A stretch of DNA of 29,217 nucleotides. Origin: a virus. How positions within the stretch are numbered: the first letter of the stretch is position 1; every line of letters starts with the position of its first letter. Below are positions 7,330-14,264 of this stretch, in pieces. The position numbers and the translations under genes are program-made. The notes beneath the pieces were generated by a model that ran no database searches, was not told where the DNA came from, and was given only the letters and a program-made list of their open reading frames with translations. The stretch lies in IMG/VR virus record IMGVR_UViG_3300007511_001876, positions 1-29,217 of that record; one strand, 5' to 3'.

Positions 7330-7812
7330 TTATGTAGTGCCACCTTCTATTAAATTTTGCACTCTTTTATCCGCGTCCCCAGACTGCCTAATATCGAAAC
7401 CTAATTTGTCCATTTCCTTTCGGAGCATGTGTCCAAACGACTGCGCATTGTCATGGTTTCTGTCCCACGCCCGCAGGTGAGACTTCAATAATTCGACCGC
7501 CCTTGTGGCTGCTATCACCCTCTTTGAAGCGGCCACAACCTCTTCATCGGTGGATACATGGGCTTCCACCAAAGGGATGGGTCCACTCACGGTTTCTTTA
7601 TAATGAACAAACTTTCGAGCCTCAATCTCGTCAAATCTGTTTTTCAATAACATTAATTGAGCTTGTGCCTCAACCAACATCTGTCCAAAATAATTGTATT
7701 TCGCAGCTTCCACTTGCATATATTCGCTGAGAGTCGCCTCATTGAACTCTAACGCCGCAGGATCTAAAACAACATCTTGTCCCGCAATTTTAACAGTAAC
7801 AGGTTCATTCAT
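7330..7812 (-). CDS. UvsY-like recombination mediator (putative)
   Basis: This 160-residue, cysteine-free, mostly helical protein has the layout of T4 UvsY, which loads the UvsX recombinase onto gp32-coated DNA. Matching features are a leading helix with Leu/Tyr/Ala spacing, a long Ala/Gln/Lys helix ending near K-F-V-H-Y-K-E, then a conserved-looking S-T-D-E-E-V helix and a final helix ending in a short basic segment. The length is close to UvsY (137 residues in T4, longer in cyanophages). The ATG at 7812 was preferred to 7818 because AGGAG is directly adjacent to 7818 and correctly spaced from 7812. It overlaps the helicase stop by eight bases. In T4 uvsY is also a recombination gene linked to replication functions. 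The match is by pattern, not by strong identity, so it is tentative. Confidence 0.5.
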   Translation of the reverse strand: MNEPVTVKIAGQDVVLDPAALEFNEATLSEYMQVEAAKYNYFGQMLVEAQAQLMLLKNRFDEIEARKFVHYKETVSGPIPLVEAHVSTDEEVVAASKRVIAATRAVELLKSHLRAWDRNHDNAQSFGHMLRKEMDKLGFDIRQSGDADKRVQNLIEGGTT

Positions 7813-9346
7813 TTTCATCTCCTGTGTGGTTGTTGGGATCGTTATCGTTATCGTCTTTCTTCTTCTTATCTTTTTTGCCTCTGTCCAGTCCGGTTAGGTC
7901 ATCAAACCTTTCGGCTGTCCTAGTGGCGGCTGAGTCTACCGATGTACTGAGCTTAGTTCTGTAAAGTTCGTGACTAATCTCACCCATAGCTAGTGTTCTC
8001 GGATTAAACCCTATGTAAAAAGGAACCCGACTTTTTCCATTCCTAGACTTAACTATGAAACCTCTCGCTATATCAGCATTCTTCTCTTGAGTGGTCTGGT
8101 TAATTGACCACAACATATCAAGCGGACGAGTCTGCCCGTATGCATCAGCTAAATTATCATCATCAATATAACTGTTGAGAGCATCTTCGCCCTTCTCAAG
8201 TTCTCTAGCTGCACGATTAGGCTGCATAGCTGTAAGCCCTAAAAAATTATCTTCGGTTGCCCAACCTCGTAAATCTCTAACGATACGAAATCTTGACTCA
8301 TAGGTTTTAATACCAGGGGCATCTTTCATTTCCCCAACATAATCTATAATGACAACATCAGGAATAAAACCCATCATATTCAATCGAGCGTGATATGATC
8401 TAAAAGTATTTATATCAGCACTTCCAGCAGGAAAATGCTGAATGATCAACTGCCTGGGGTCATCCAACTCCTTAGCGTGATCTTTGAGAGAAACGATGAC
8501 CAGATTTTTATTATCATACAATGTGGAAATACTCTCACCAGAAAGTTGCGCATCAAACCTTTCTGCCACCTTCTCCCTGTTCATCTCACAAGATAAATAA
8601 GCAACTTTGTGTCCAAGTCCCATGTTCTTAATGGCACCAGCTACCAAAGCCAAAGACTTACCTGTTCCAGGCAAACCCATCACCGAAATAACTTCTCCTC
8701 TGCTTGGAGTTCCACCAGTAAGTGTGTTATCTATAAATTCTATTCCTGTAGACAACTTCTCTTTATCTGCCATCATTTCTTCCATCAAAGCATACCTTTC
8801 TTCAATTTGCCCAAAATAATCTAATCCCATATCATAAGTTCTATCAACCGTGATCGCCTCTTTGTAAAATTCTTCAATCTTCGTCCAATGTTCATCTGAC
8901 TCAAAATCTTTACTTAGAAGCTCGAAGGACTTCTGAAATGCTTGTCTGAGTGCTTGTGTTTTAGCGAACTTGAGGATTTTATTTTGAACAGCATCCCTGG
9001 CGTCCAACCCTGGAACATAATACTCGTAAAGAGCATCTAGTTCCCCTAATGTCTTGATAATACGAGTGGAATCTTGAATTCTGTCTCGTACTGCTTGTCG
9101 CATTATAAATGTAGCAGGCAATTTTTTATGCTCATCATAATAATCCACAATGATCCTAGCCAATGTGCGATGAACGTCATCTGTGAAGAAAGTTGGTCTA
9201 ATTAAATCCACACTTTCCATCAAAAATTGTCTGTCTGAAACCATCAAGGCTAAAATATACCTTTGATAGTCAACTTCCATGTTGTATCTGGTGTTCTCTA
9301 ACGACTCGGAATCTCTCAACCGAGCAATAATTTCACTGTTATCCAT
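7805..9346 (-). CDS. 41: Replicative DNA helicase (DnaB / gp41 family)
   Basis: This 513-residue protein is a hexameric helicase of the DnaB/gp41 type, which unwinds DNA ahead of the fork and works with primase. Residues 1-150 form the helical N-terminal domain. The RecA-like ATPase domain follows, with Walker A GLPGTGKS (224-231), a catalytic-glutamate region after LSCEMN (251-256) and Walker B VVIIDY (331-336). A Q-P-N-R motif near 378 fits the sensor region (H3/Q loop) of the family. The C-terminus ends in a very acidic/basic tail (KKDKKKKDDNDND), perhaps for partner contacts. The ATG at 9346 has GGGAGG upstream and lies inside the end of the Nudix gene (ATGGATAA), so translation is coupled. 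The length is slightly greater than T4 gp41 (475). Confidence 0.9.
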   Translation of the reverse strand: MDNSEIIARLRDSESLENTRYNMEVDYQRYILALMVSDRQFLMESVDLIRPTFFTDDVHRTLARIIVDYYDEHKKLPATFIMRQAVRDRIQDSTRIIKTLGELDALYEYYVPGLDARDAVQNKILKFAKTQALRQAFQKSFELLSKDFESDEHWTKIEEFYKEAITVDRTYDMGLDYFGQIEERYALMEEMMADKEKLSTGIEFIDNTLTGGTPSRGEVISVMGLPGTGKSLALVAGAIKNMGLGHKVAYLSCEMNREKVAERFDAQLSGESISTLYDNKNLVIVSLKDHAKELDDPRQLIIQHFPAGSADINTFRSYHARLNMMGFIPDVVIIDYVGEMKDAPGIKTYESRFRIVRDLRGWATEDNFLGLTAMQPNRAARELEKGEDALNSYIDDDNLADAYGQTRPLDMLWSINQTTQEKNADIARGFIVKSRNGKSRVPFYIGFNPRTLAMGEISHELYRTKLSTSVDSAATRTAERFDDLTGLDRGKKDKKKKDDNDNDPNNHTGDENE

Positions 9347-9851
9347 TCATTACCTCCCAAAATTTCATTGGGACTGTTATAGTGAAAGTGTGATTTTTTT
9401 CTTCCCATTTTGGGGCTTGATCTTCTATCGTCCAACCCTTAATCCCATACTGCATAAGGGGTATGATTACTTTTAAATTTGGCATTAAAAGTTTGTTCTC
9501 CCGTATATCCCAACCATTAGTCCAATGTGAAACTTCCGTTTCGCCTTCTGCCGGTTTTATCGGACCTCTTATGGTAATCGCCTTAACACAGTAGACCCTT
9601 GCCGTGTGACCCTGTATTGTGCCCATAACCTCAACCCTGCTTGCCTCAATAGGTCGCAACCCCGTTTCTTCTCTCAACTCCCTTATGGCAGCGTTCTCAG
9701 GCGTTTCTCCCGGCTCAATTCGTCCACCGGGTAAATTCAAATGACCAGCTTGCCATTCAGGACGATCTTTCAAAGTAAGAACAAATTGAGGCGGCGCACC
9801 ATCATTGAAATGCTTCATTGCCTCAGCATAAACAATCACGTATTCAACCAT
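9339..9851 (-). CDS. Nudix hydrolase
   Basis: This 170-residue protein carries a complete Nudix box at residues 43-65: G43, E49, then R57-E58-L59-R60-E61-E62 and G64. This is the metal-binding catalytic motif of enzymes that hydrolyse nucleoside diphosphates linked to another group. The sheet before it (YVIVYAEAM, then PQFVLTLKDR) and the strand after it fit the family. A C-terminal extension of about 60 residues contains several Trp residues. The start is ATG at 9851, with GGAGG upstream and overlapping the small gene before it by eight bases; an in-frame TTG at 9875 was rejected. T4 has a Nudix protein (NudE) of similar size. The place in a replication operon suggests cleaning of the nucleotide pool or a nucleotide cofactor, but the substrate is unknown. 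Confidence 0.88.
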   Translation of the reverse strand: MVEYVIVYAEAMKHFNDGAPPQFVLTLKDRPEWQAGHLNLPGGRIEPGETPENAAIRELREETGLRPIEASRVEVMGTIQGHTARVYCVKAITIRGPIKPAEGETEVSHWTNGWDIRENKLLMPNLKVIIPLMQYGIKGWTIEDQAPKWEEKNHTFTITVPMKFWEVMNG

Positions 9852-10020
9852 CCTTACGTTTCTCCTCCAAATCAAGAATTACAATTCCATGCCCTGAGAC
9901 CATATGGTGATTTTCTAAATCGCTCCAATAACCAGGAGCGGGCTTCTTTTCAGAATGGAAAACCACATTGTCTGTCATTGGCCTGTCTAAAAGAAGTTGG
10001 ATCAATTCTTTGACTTTCAT
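9844..10020 (-). CDS. 58-residue small protein, first gene of the replication operon
   Basis: A short gene: ATG at 10020, stop TGA at 9844, with GGAG seven bases before the start and a good promoter just upstream. Its stop overlaps the Nudix ATG by eight bases (AAGGATGGTTGA), a sign of translational coupling. The product begins MKVKELIQLLLDRPMTDNVV, which is the pattern of a family of small phage and bacterial proteins of unknown function that start with (M/T)-V-K-E-L-I-x-x-L and are followed by a short beta-rich part (HGIVILDLEE here). No biochemical role is known to me. Confidence 0.75.
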   Translation of the reverse strand: MKVKELIQLLLDRPMTDNVVFHSEKKPAPGYWSDLENHHMVSGHGIVILDLEEKRKDG

Positions 10021-10037
10021 AATATTTCTCCGACTGA

Positions 10038-10066
10038 ATTATATCACGTAAGTCCTTATGCGCCAA
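10038..10066 (-). promoter_or_regulatory. Sigma70-type promoter for the replication operon
   Basis: On the minus strand TTGGCG (10066-10061) is followed by exactly 17 bases and then TATAAT (10043-10038). The start of transcription would fall near 10031, leaving an 11-base leader that begins at the ribosome site of the gene at 10020. This is an early-type promoter read by host polymerase. Confidence 0.65.
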
Positions 10067-10073
10067 TTAGAAA

Positions 10074-10703
10074 TTAACATCTCGCAAAGACTTGCCAAGC
10101 ACCAACATCATTTACCCGGTCCCATTTTATTATGGGGCTATACGTGATGCTTTTCCTTTTAGAACTACGACCTATGTAAGATTCGTAATAACCTCGAACA
10201 TTGATGTTTTGTGGGTGTGCAGGGGGCTTGCATTGTTTGAGATAAGATGATGTAACCCAGAAGAAATTAAACCAAACCCACCCTCCAATAGCAGGAGCAG
10301 CCCCTACTAAATCCACATCGTTTTCTTCAAAGATTTTTACTATCTCCCTGAAGTTCTGTATTGTTTGTCTGGCTAGTGGTTCCCAACCACGTTGATTCCT
10401 GCTAATTCCCCGTGAATGATGGTAAAGAATTAACGATTCGCCCCGTTGCCCTAATTCATGCGTTGTTTTTAAACCTGGATATTCAAACAAGTTTTGGCCA
10501 TAGATGTTTTGAAGTCGTATATCTGGATACTTAGCCATGAAACGCCTGAAGTTAGGTAAACGATTGGGATTATCACTTGATGTTGATACATAAACGTCTG
10601 CAAGATCGTATAATCCACACTTTTTAAGGACGTTCATTTGATTTTTAAAATAACGCCTCCAATACTTCGTCAAATATAAGAGATATACCACCTTGAGTCT
10701 CAT
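10074..10703 (-). CDS. Glycosyltransferase-like protein (putative)
   Basis: This 209-residue protein resembles a group of polysaccharide-biosynthesis proteins of bacteria and large viruses. It begins with a beta strand (KVVYLLYL), then a helix and a segment with VYVSTSS. In the middle is LILYHHSRGIS, similar to the Y-(F/Y)-H-(T/S)-(K/R)-G-(I/V)-S motif of those proteins. VDLVGAAPAIGGWVWFNFFW followed by a Y-E-S-Y-I-G segment corresponds to the part of the family where a G-N-F-W-W-type motif precedes Y-x-E-x-W-I. The ATG at 10703 has no evident ribosome site and follows a terminator. It is placed between the replication operon and the polymerase, away from the other sugar genes. The enzyme activity is inferred from this resemblance only. 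Confidence 0.5.
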   Translation of the reverse strand: MRLKVVYLLYLTKYWRRYFKNQMNVLKKCGLYDLADVYVSTSSDNPNRLPNFRRFMAKYPDIRLQNIYGQNLFEYPGLKTTHELGQRGESLILYHHSRGISRNQRGWEPLARQTIQNFREIVKIFEENDVDLVGAAPAIGGWVWFNFFWVTSSYLKQCKPPAHPQNINVRGYYESYIGRSSKRKSITYSPIIKWDRVNDVGAWQVFARC

Positions 10704-10715
10704 ATAAGTATGTAT

Positions 10716-10746
10716 AAAAAAAAGAGGCGTCTACGAGACGCCTCTT
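10716..10746 (-). terminator. Intrinsic terminator after the sigma-like gene
   Basis: A perfect 11-bp stem (aagaggcgtct 10722-10732 and agacgcctctt 10736-10746) with a 3-base loop is followed on the minus strand by T residues (10721-10716, eight in a row counting the end of the stem). It ends the polymerase and sigma-like transcript. Confidence 0.88.
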
Positions 10747-10765
10747 CAATTTTAACAATAGTTTT

Positions 10766-11326
10766 TCAGTTAGTCACCAGATAATCGAACTCACTCAGAG
10801 AAACTTGACCTGAGCGTATCGTCTTCTCTCTAGTAATTTTCTTTCCTATTGTTTTTTGACAATTCCACGCAATGGCTTTGCAGTAGGTTGCAAACGTAGA
10901 ATCTATCTGCAATGGGGCTTGTTTAGAGGGTCTTCGTGAAGAAGGAACCACTGTCTTTACGATCTTGTCCAAAAGTTGCTCTTGGAAAGGACCGAACTTC
11001 TGCCGGTTGGCTCCGTGACGCTTCCTGTTCTTCCATAAATTATCAAGCTCCCCTAAGACAAATCTAATAAATCTATCCTTAGCGAACTTGTCGCAAATCT
11101 CCAAACAGTTCTCGATATAAACCTGTCGTTTGTGATATGTCCCTGCGATCAACAGGTGCATTCTCAATTCTTGCACAACATCATCAAAATCATTGGTGTG
11201 GTTGTTTTTCGTATTCTTCTTCAAAAGTTGCCACGCTTGAAAATTACATAAATCTCCGAACTTCTCATCAAGCAAGGCATATTCTTCTGGCGTTACTTCA
11301 AAAGGGTTTTTTCCCTTCATTTTCAT
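10766..11326 (-). CDS. Possible sigma-like transcription factor
   Basis: This 186-residue protein is basic and helical. Its segment N-D-F-D-D-V-V-Q-E-L-R-M-H-L-L (about 46-60) resembles sigma-70 region 2.1/2.2, where the pattern D-(L/I)-x-Q-E is common, and a Tyr/Trp/Arg-rich part follows (ELDNLWKNRKRHGANRQKFG, about 91-110) where the promoter-melting region would be. Its length is nearly that of the T4 late sigma factor gp55 (185 residues), but direct similarity is not obvious to me. The start is the ATG at 11326, seven bases after AGGAG; an upstream TTG at 11344 was rejected. It lies immediately behind the polymerase gene and before a strong terminator. The presence of a T4 late promoter in this window means that such a factor must be encoded somewhere in the genome. 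An alternative is a DNA-binding protein of unrelated type. Confidence 0.35.
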   Translation of the reverse strand: MKMKGKNPFEVTPEEYALLDEKFGDLCNFQAWQLLKKNTKNNHTNDFDDVVQELRMHLLIAGTYHKRQVYIENCLEICDKFAKDRFIRFVLGELDNLWKNRKRHGANRQKFGPFQEQLLDKIVKTVVPSSRRPSKQAPLQIDSTFATYCKAIAWNCQKTIGKKITREKTIRSGQVSLSEFDYLVTN

Positions 11327-11336
11327 ATTCAATCTC

Positions 11337-12593
11337 CTATTCAAAATTCAAATTAGGACCGATTTTACAAGCAACCTTCAATTTAAGTCCTGGTAACATT
11401 TCACTTGGAGATTCTAAAGTTTCAATCGCCTTACGTGTAAAGTAATTTGTTTGTTGTATTGGTGTGTAAAGACAGTAGCCGTCATGTAAATGAAATCCAA
11501 TGTCAGTATCGGTGTTGTCTAACATTCTTTTTAGGGCAATTAGTTTCTCAAAGCATAGTGTCGCTGCGGGCGACTGGACTACAAAATTCCTAATTTTGTG
11601 GTATTGATCAAAATCTCTTGTTCGACCCAAATAATCACTTGTCACTCTGCCATCTTGTTGTTTCTGCACATAGGACAGCGCAGACGGAAACAACGTATGT
11701 ATCTTATTTATTATGTAATCGGCAAATTCTCTCGATATTTTTTGCCTCTCAGAAAGTGTGGCCGATGCCATCCCAAACACCACAGGCAAGAAAATACTTT
11801 TGCTAAAACTTCGATGTTTGGGATTTTCGCACTCCTTCCTTGTTATTAACTTAAAGAGGGCAGCGTAAAAATCATCAGATTTATTTAATATTTCTCCCAA
11901 ATACTCGTCTTTCGACAACCATTGTAAAACTGCTACCTCCATGTTGCGAAAATCCAAATATAAAAACCTGCGATTCTCGCCCACGGCCCGAAATTTTTCC
12001 TTTTCCTCTGGCTTTAAACTGTGAGGATTATATCCATCTGAGAAATTAAGAAGGCACTTGAATCGACCGTGTTTTTGCCCTTCAATTTCGTAGTAGGCTC
12101 TCAAAGTCTTCCGAGATTCAATGTCTAAAATACCGATATTCTCAAGCTCTGGAACCACCTCTTCAATTAATGGAAGATGAATTTTATTGTAAACATCCTT
12201 CCAATTATCGTTTTCGCGTATTAATTTGATCCTTCCCATCAATTCATCGTGACTAGCTGGACAGGTTTCTCTTACGCCAAGATAAGACTCGATGACTTTC
12301 AAATCTAAAACTTTAATAGATGATTCAAACCTTCGACCTGTAATGAATAAAATGTAACTATAGAAAACCTTGGCGTTCCACCAAAAAACAGGGCCTTTGA
12401 CAATATTTTTGAGAGTAGCCAACAATACCCAAAAATCCAAATCCTTCTTCAGACTGATTTTGACCGAACCATTCCTGCCCATTACTACAAGATTCGGATC
12501 GCCACCCTCAGCCAAATCTAAAACATCGGGCGATGTGTAAAGAAAAAGAGGCGATTGCAGTTGCTCTAGTTGCAATATTAGAGAATCATCCAT
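11337..12593 (-). CDS. Family A DNA polymerase, short form with degenerate exonuclease region
   Basis: This 418-residue protein has the polymerase motifs of the Pol I/T7 family. Motif A is LDFRNMEVAVL (213-223, D214). Motif B shows the family spacing R261, K265, L269, F273-G274. N336 to A344 fits the conserved N-x-x-x-Q-x-x-A-A helix, and motif C is H370-D371-G372, with glycine where most have glutamate. The N-terminal 200 residues are short; WWNAKVFYSYI (71-81) and VLDLKVIESYL (95-105) look like remnants of the proofreading exonuclease (usual N-A-x-F-D and D-T-x-x-A-x-Y-L), but the aspartate after the N-A-K is replaced. It is much shorter than T7 polymerase (704). The ATG at 12593 has no ribosome site and lies seven bases beyond a TATAAT. 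T4 itself uses a family B polymerase. Confidence 0.78.
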   Translation of the reverse strand: MDDSLILQLEQLQSPLFLYTSPDVLDLAEGGDPNLVVMGRNGSVKISLKKDLDFWVLLATLKNIVKGPVFWWNAKVFYSYILFITGRRFESSIKVLDLKVIESYLGVRETCPASHDELMGRIKLIRENDNWKDVYNKIHLPLIEEVVPELENIGILDIESRKTLRAYYEIEGQKHGRFKCLLNFSDGYNPHSLKPEEKEKFRAVGENRRFLYLDFRNMEVAVLQWLSKDEYLGEILNKSDDFYAALFKLITRKECENPKHRSFSKSIFLPVVFGMASATLSERQKISREFADYIINKIHTLFPSALSYVQKQQDGRVTSDYLGRTRDFDQYHKIRNFVVQSPAATLCFEKLIALKRMLDNTDTDIGFHLHDGYCLYTPIQQTNYFTRKAIETLESPSEMLPGLKLKVACKIGPNLNFE

Positions 12594-12600
12594 GACATTG

Positions 12601-12629
12601 ATTATAACGATGTTTTATACCTTTTCCAA
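12601..12629 (-). promoter_or_regulatory. Sigma70-type promoter giving a near-leaderless polymerase transcript
   Basis: On the minus strand TTGGAA (12629-12624), a 17-base spacer and a perfect TATAAT (12606-12601) precede the polymerase ATG (12593) by only seven bases. Transcription should therefore begin at or within two bases of the ATG. Confidence 0.65.
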
Positions 12630-12715
12630 TTGCTTCCTCATATAAAATTAACATGAAAGAACCAATTACCAACACTACATACAGTTCAATCTCTCAAATA
12701 TGGAAAGGGGGGACT

Positions 12716-12934
12716 ATGAAGAAGACTACAGAACAAAAACTGTCAGCCATCGTCGTTGACACCCTAGTGAAACTCGGCATCGAGTATGGCCATGATGGTC
12801 TAAGAGATGCGCTGAAAGACGCTGTGTTCAATATTCATGTGACGATGAAACAACATCGTTGCGATCCTAAAATGTGCTTTACCTGCAATCGTGCTGATTG
12901 TCCTTTGGAAGAGTGCTATCACAAGGCTGGCTAA
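12716..12934 (+). CDS. Small Cys-rich (zinc-finger-like) protein
   Basis: This 72-residue protein begins with an amphipathic helix (KKTTEQKLSAIVVDTLVKLG) and ends with a cysteine cluster: C-x4-C-x2-C-x4-C-x4-C near residues 50-68 (CDPKMCFTCNRADCPLEEC), preceded by a His. Four of these could bind zinc. The ATG at 12716 was chosen because AGGGGGG lies directly upstream; the frame continues to an ATG at 12653 that has no ribosome site. It is divergent from the polymerase gene. Small zinc-finger proteins in phages often act as transcription or host-takeover factors, but no family is recognised here. Confidence 0.6.
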   Translation: MKKTTEQKLSAIVVDTLVKLGIEYGHDGLRDALKDAVFNIHVTMKQHRCDPKMCFTCNRADCPLEECYHKAG

Positions 12935-12939
12935 GCCTT
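12923..12939 (+). terminator. Weak hairpin at the end of the Cys-rich gene
   Basis: A 6-bp stem (aaggct / agcctt, 5-base loop) spans the stop codon and is followed by an imperfect T-rich stretch (AATTCTATTTATTT). It may be a weak terminator; readthrough into the structured region beyond is likely. Confidence 0.3.
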
Positions 12940-12941
12940 AA

Positions 12942-13301
12942 TTCTATTTATTTAGTACAGACCGAGGCCCCTGATTAGAAGGAGTTTGGTGTAAAAAAAT
13001 ATAAGATAAAGTGTACTAGAAGGTACTATCTAATTAGCTTTATCTTATAGATCATTATGCTTCACTTCTTTTAACTTGTGCCTCTGTTTAGTACACCAGT
13101 TGTAGAACTACTAAAAGCCCTATTCCTTTCATCAGGGTTTTAGGAATAAGATAACCTCGTTCTTGTGGAAAACCTAATGCCTCGGAACATTGGTCGATTG
13201 CGCAAGTTAGCAGCACTCCACGGTTTGAATCAGATTACTTGCGGGTGTAGGCTTTTATCTGATCCTCGACTATATTATAGAGATCAAGGAAATAAAATCA
13301 A
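12942..13301 (+). ncRNA. Structured non-coding region upstream of the radical SAM gene
   Basis: This 360-base stretch has no convincing gene but is dense with inverted repeats on the plus strand. An 11-bp perfect pair, ataagataaag (13001-13011) with ctttatcttat (13038-13048), encloses a smaller GTAC stem. A stem ctaaaagccc / agggttttag near 13110-13141 has a loop tattcc that can pair with ggaata just downstream, which would make an H-type pseudoknot. cgcaagt (13201-13207) pairs with acttgcg (13237-13243), and atcagat with atctgat (about 13230-13263). An AAGGAG near 12979 has no gene after it (TTG-GTG-TAA). No tRNA, tmRNA tail or group I intron core was recognised. It may be a phage small RNA or a long regulatory leader. 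Confidence 0.4.
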
Positions 13302-14264
13302 ATGAAAAAATGCACATTCATGTCTGGTCAGGTAACACTGAATTTTCAGCTAAATGATATAGGCCCATGTTGCACAAATCACTCTAATGAAATCTCTCTT
13401 GCCTTGACAAATGAAATTTCCAGCTATAATGGTGATTACAGTAAATTAGTTGATGATATTGTAGCAAATCGTCAAAAAGTAGCAACTTGGCAACAAGAAC
13501 CAAAGAATCCATGTGATGGATGTAAATACTGGAAAGAAGACGAAAAAGTAGGTGATCACGTATTTGCAAATCCGATACAGCGCCTCATTATAAACAATTA
13601 CAGGACTTGCAATCTAAAATGTGTTTATTGCCCTAGAGTAGACTTAAAAAGACCCCCAGGTTATGAAGTCTATCCAATTTTAAAAGCTATGATCCAGAAA
13701 CCTGGATTTTTTGCTCCTGAACAAACTTGGCTCACATGGGCGGGAGGAGAACCGTCTCTATATCCAAAAGATGATATGAGAAGAAGTGTAGACTTAGCGA
13801 TGGGGGCAAGAATGCTTGTCAGATTCAACACTAATGCAGTGTCGTATTCCTCGCTAATCGCTGAGACATTGGCAGATTATGAAGATGCTGTTATAATATG
13901 CAGCCTCGATTCCGGCAATAAAGAAAACTATGCAAAGATCAAAGGCGCAGATAGATTTGATAAAGTTTTAGAAAACTTGAAAAGGTATCATAATATCTGC
14001 CAGAAAAGCCAACTCCATATAAAATTTATTGAATGTGAAGAAAATTCTGACTCTGTTGAAGGTTTCTTGAAATTAATTGATGAAAACGACTTCAATATGG
14101 TTTATGTTGAGGATCGTCAAAAAGGAATCAGAGTAGGTGAAAAACGAAAGCAACGGGAAGAGAACCTAAGAAAACGGCGAGAGAATCTTAAACGGAGAGA
14201 GGAGCTTAAGAAGAAAAAAGATGGACAGGCTTTACCAAATTCTCGAATACAACATGACTCATGA
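13302..14264 (+). CDS. Radical SAM protein with charged C-terminal tail
   Basis: This 320-residue protein has the radical SAM iron-sulfur motif C103-x3-C107-x2-C110 (TCNLKCVYC) and the GGEP SAM-binding motif (148-151), followed by strand/helix units of the partial TIM barrel up to about residue 265. Extra cysteines upstream (C23-C24 and C71-x2-C74 in PCDGCKYW) could bind a second cluster or zinc, an unusual place since auxiliary clusters of the SPASM type are C-terminal. The last 45 residues are a highly charged Lys/Arg/Glu helix (KRKQREENLRKRRENLKRRE). The ATG at 13302 follows AAGGAAA. The gene end overlaps the next by 44 bases. Such enzymes modify peptides, nucleic acids or sugars by radical chemistry; the target here is not known. 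Confidence 0.85.
   Translation: MKKCTFMSGQVTLNFQLNDIGPCCTNHSNEISLALTNEISSYNGDYSKLVDDIVANRQKVATWQQEPKNPCDGCKYWKEDEKVGDHVFANPIQRLIINNYRTCNLKCVYCPRVDLKRPPGYEVYPILKAMIQKPGFFAPEQTWLTWAGGEPSLYPKDDMRRSVDLAMGARMLVRFNTNAVSYSSLIAETLADYEDAVIICSLDSGNKENYAKIKGADRFDKVLENLKRYHNICQKSQLHIKFIECEENSDSVEGFLKLIDENDFNMVYVEDRQKGIRVGEKRKQREENLRKRRENLKRREELKKKKDGQALPNSRIQHDS

Noticed and set aside
8607-8824. Plus-strand frames opposite the helicase gene
   Set aside because: They are frame shadows of a clear minus-strand gene with Walker motifs, and have no ribosome sites.
12653-12715. N-terminal extension of the Cys-rich small protein from ATG 12653
   Set aside because: There is no ribosome site at 12653, while AGGGGGG precedes the ATG at 12716.
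12942-13301. A tRNA, tmRNA or group I intron in the structured gap
   Set aside because: A possible acceptor-like pair (GCCT with AGGC) extends only four bases, and the GGTTTGAATC segment has no matching T-stem. No CCA end, anticodon arm or conserved intron core was seen.
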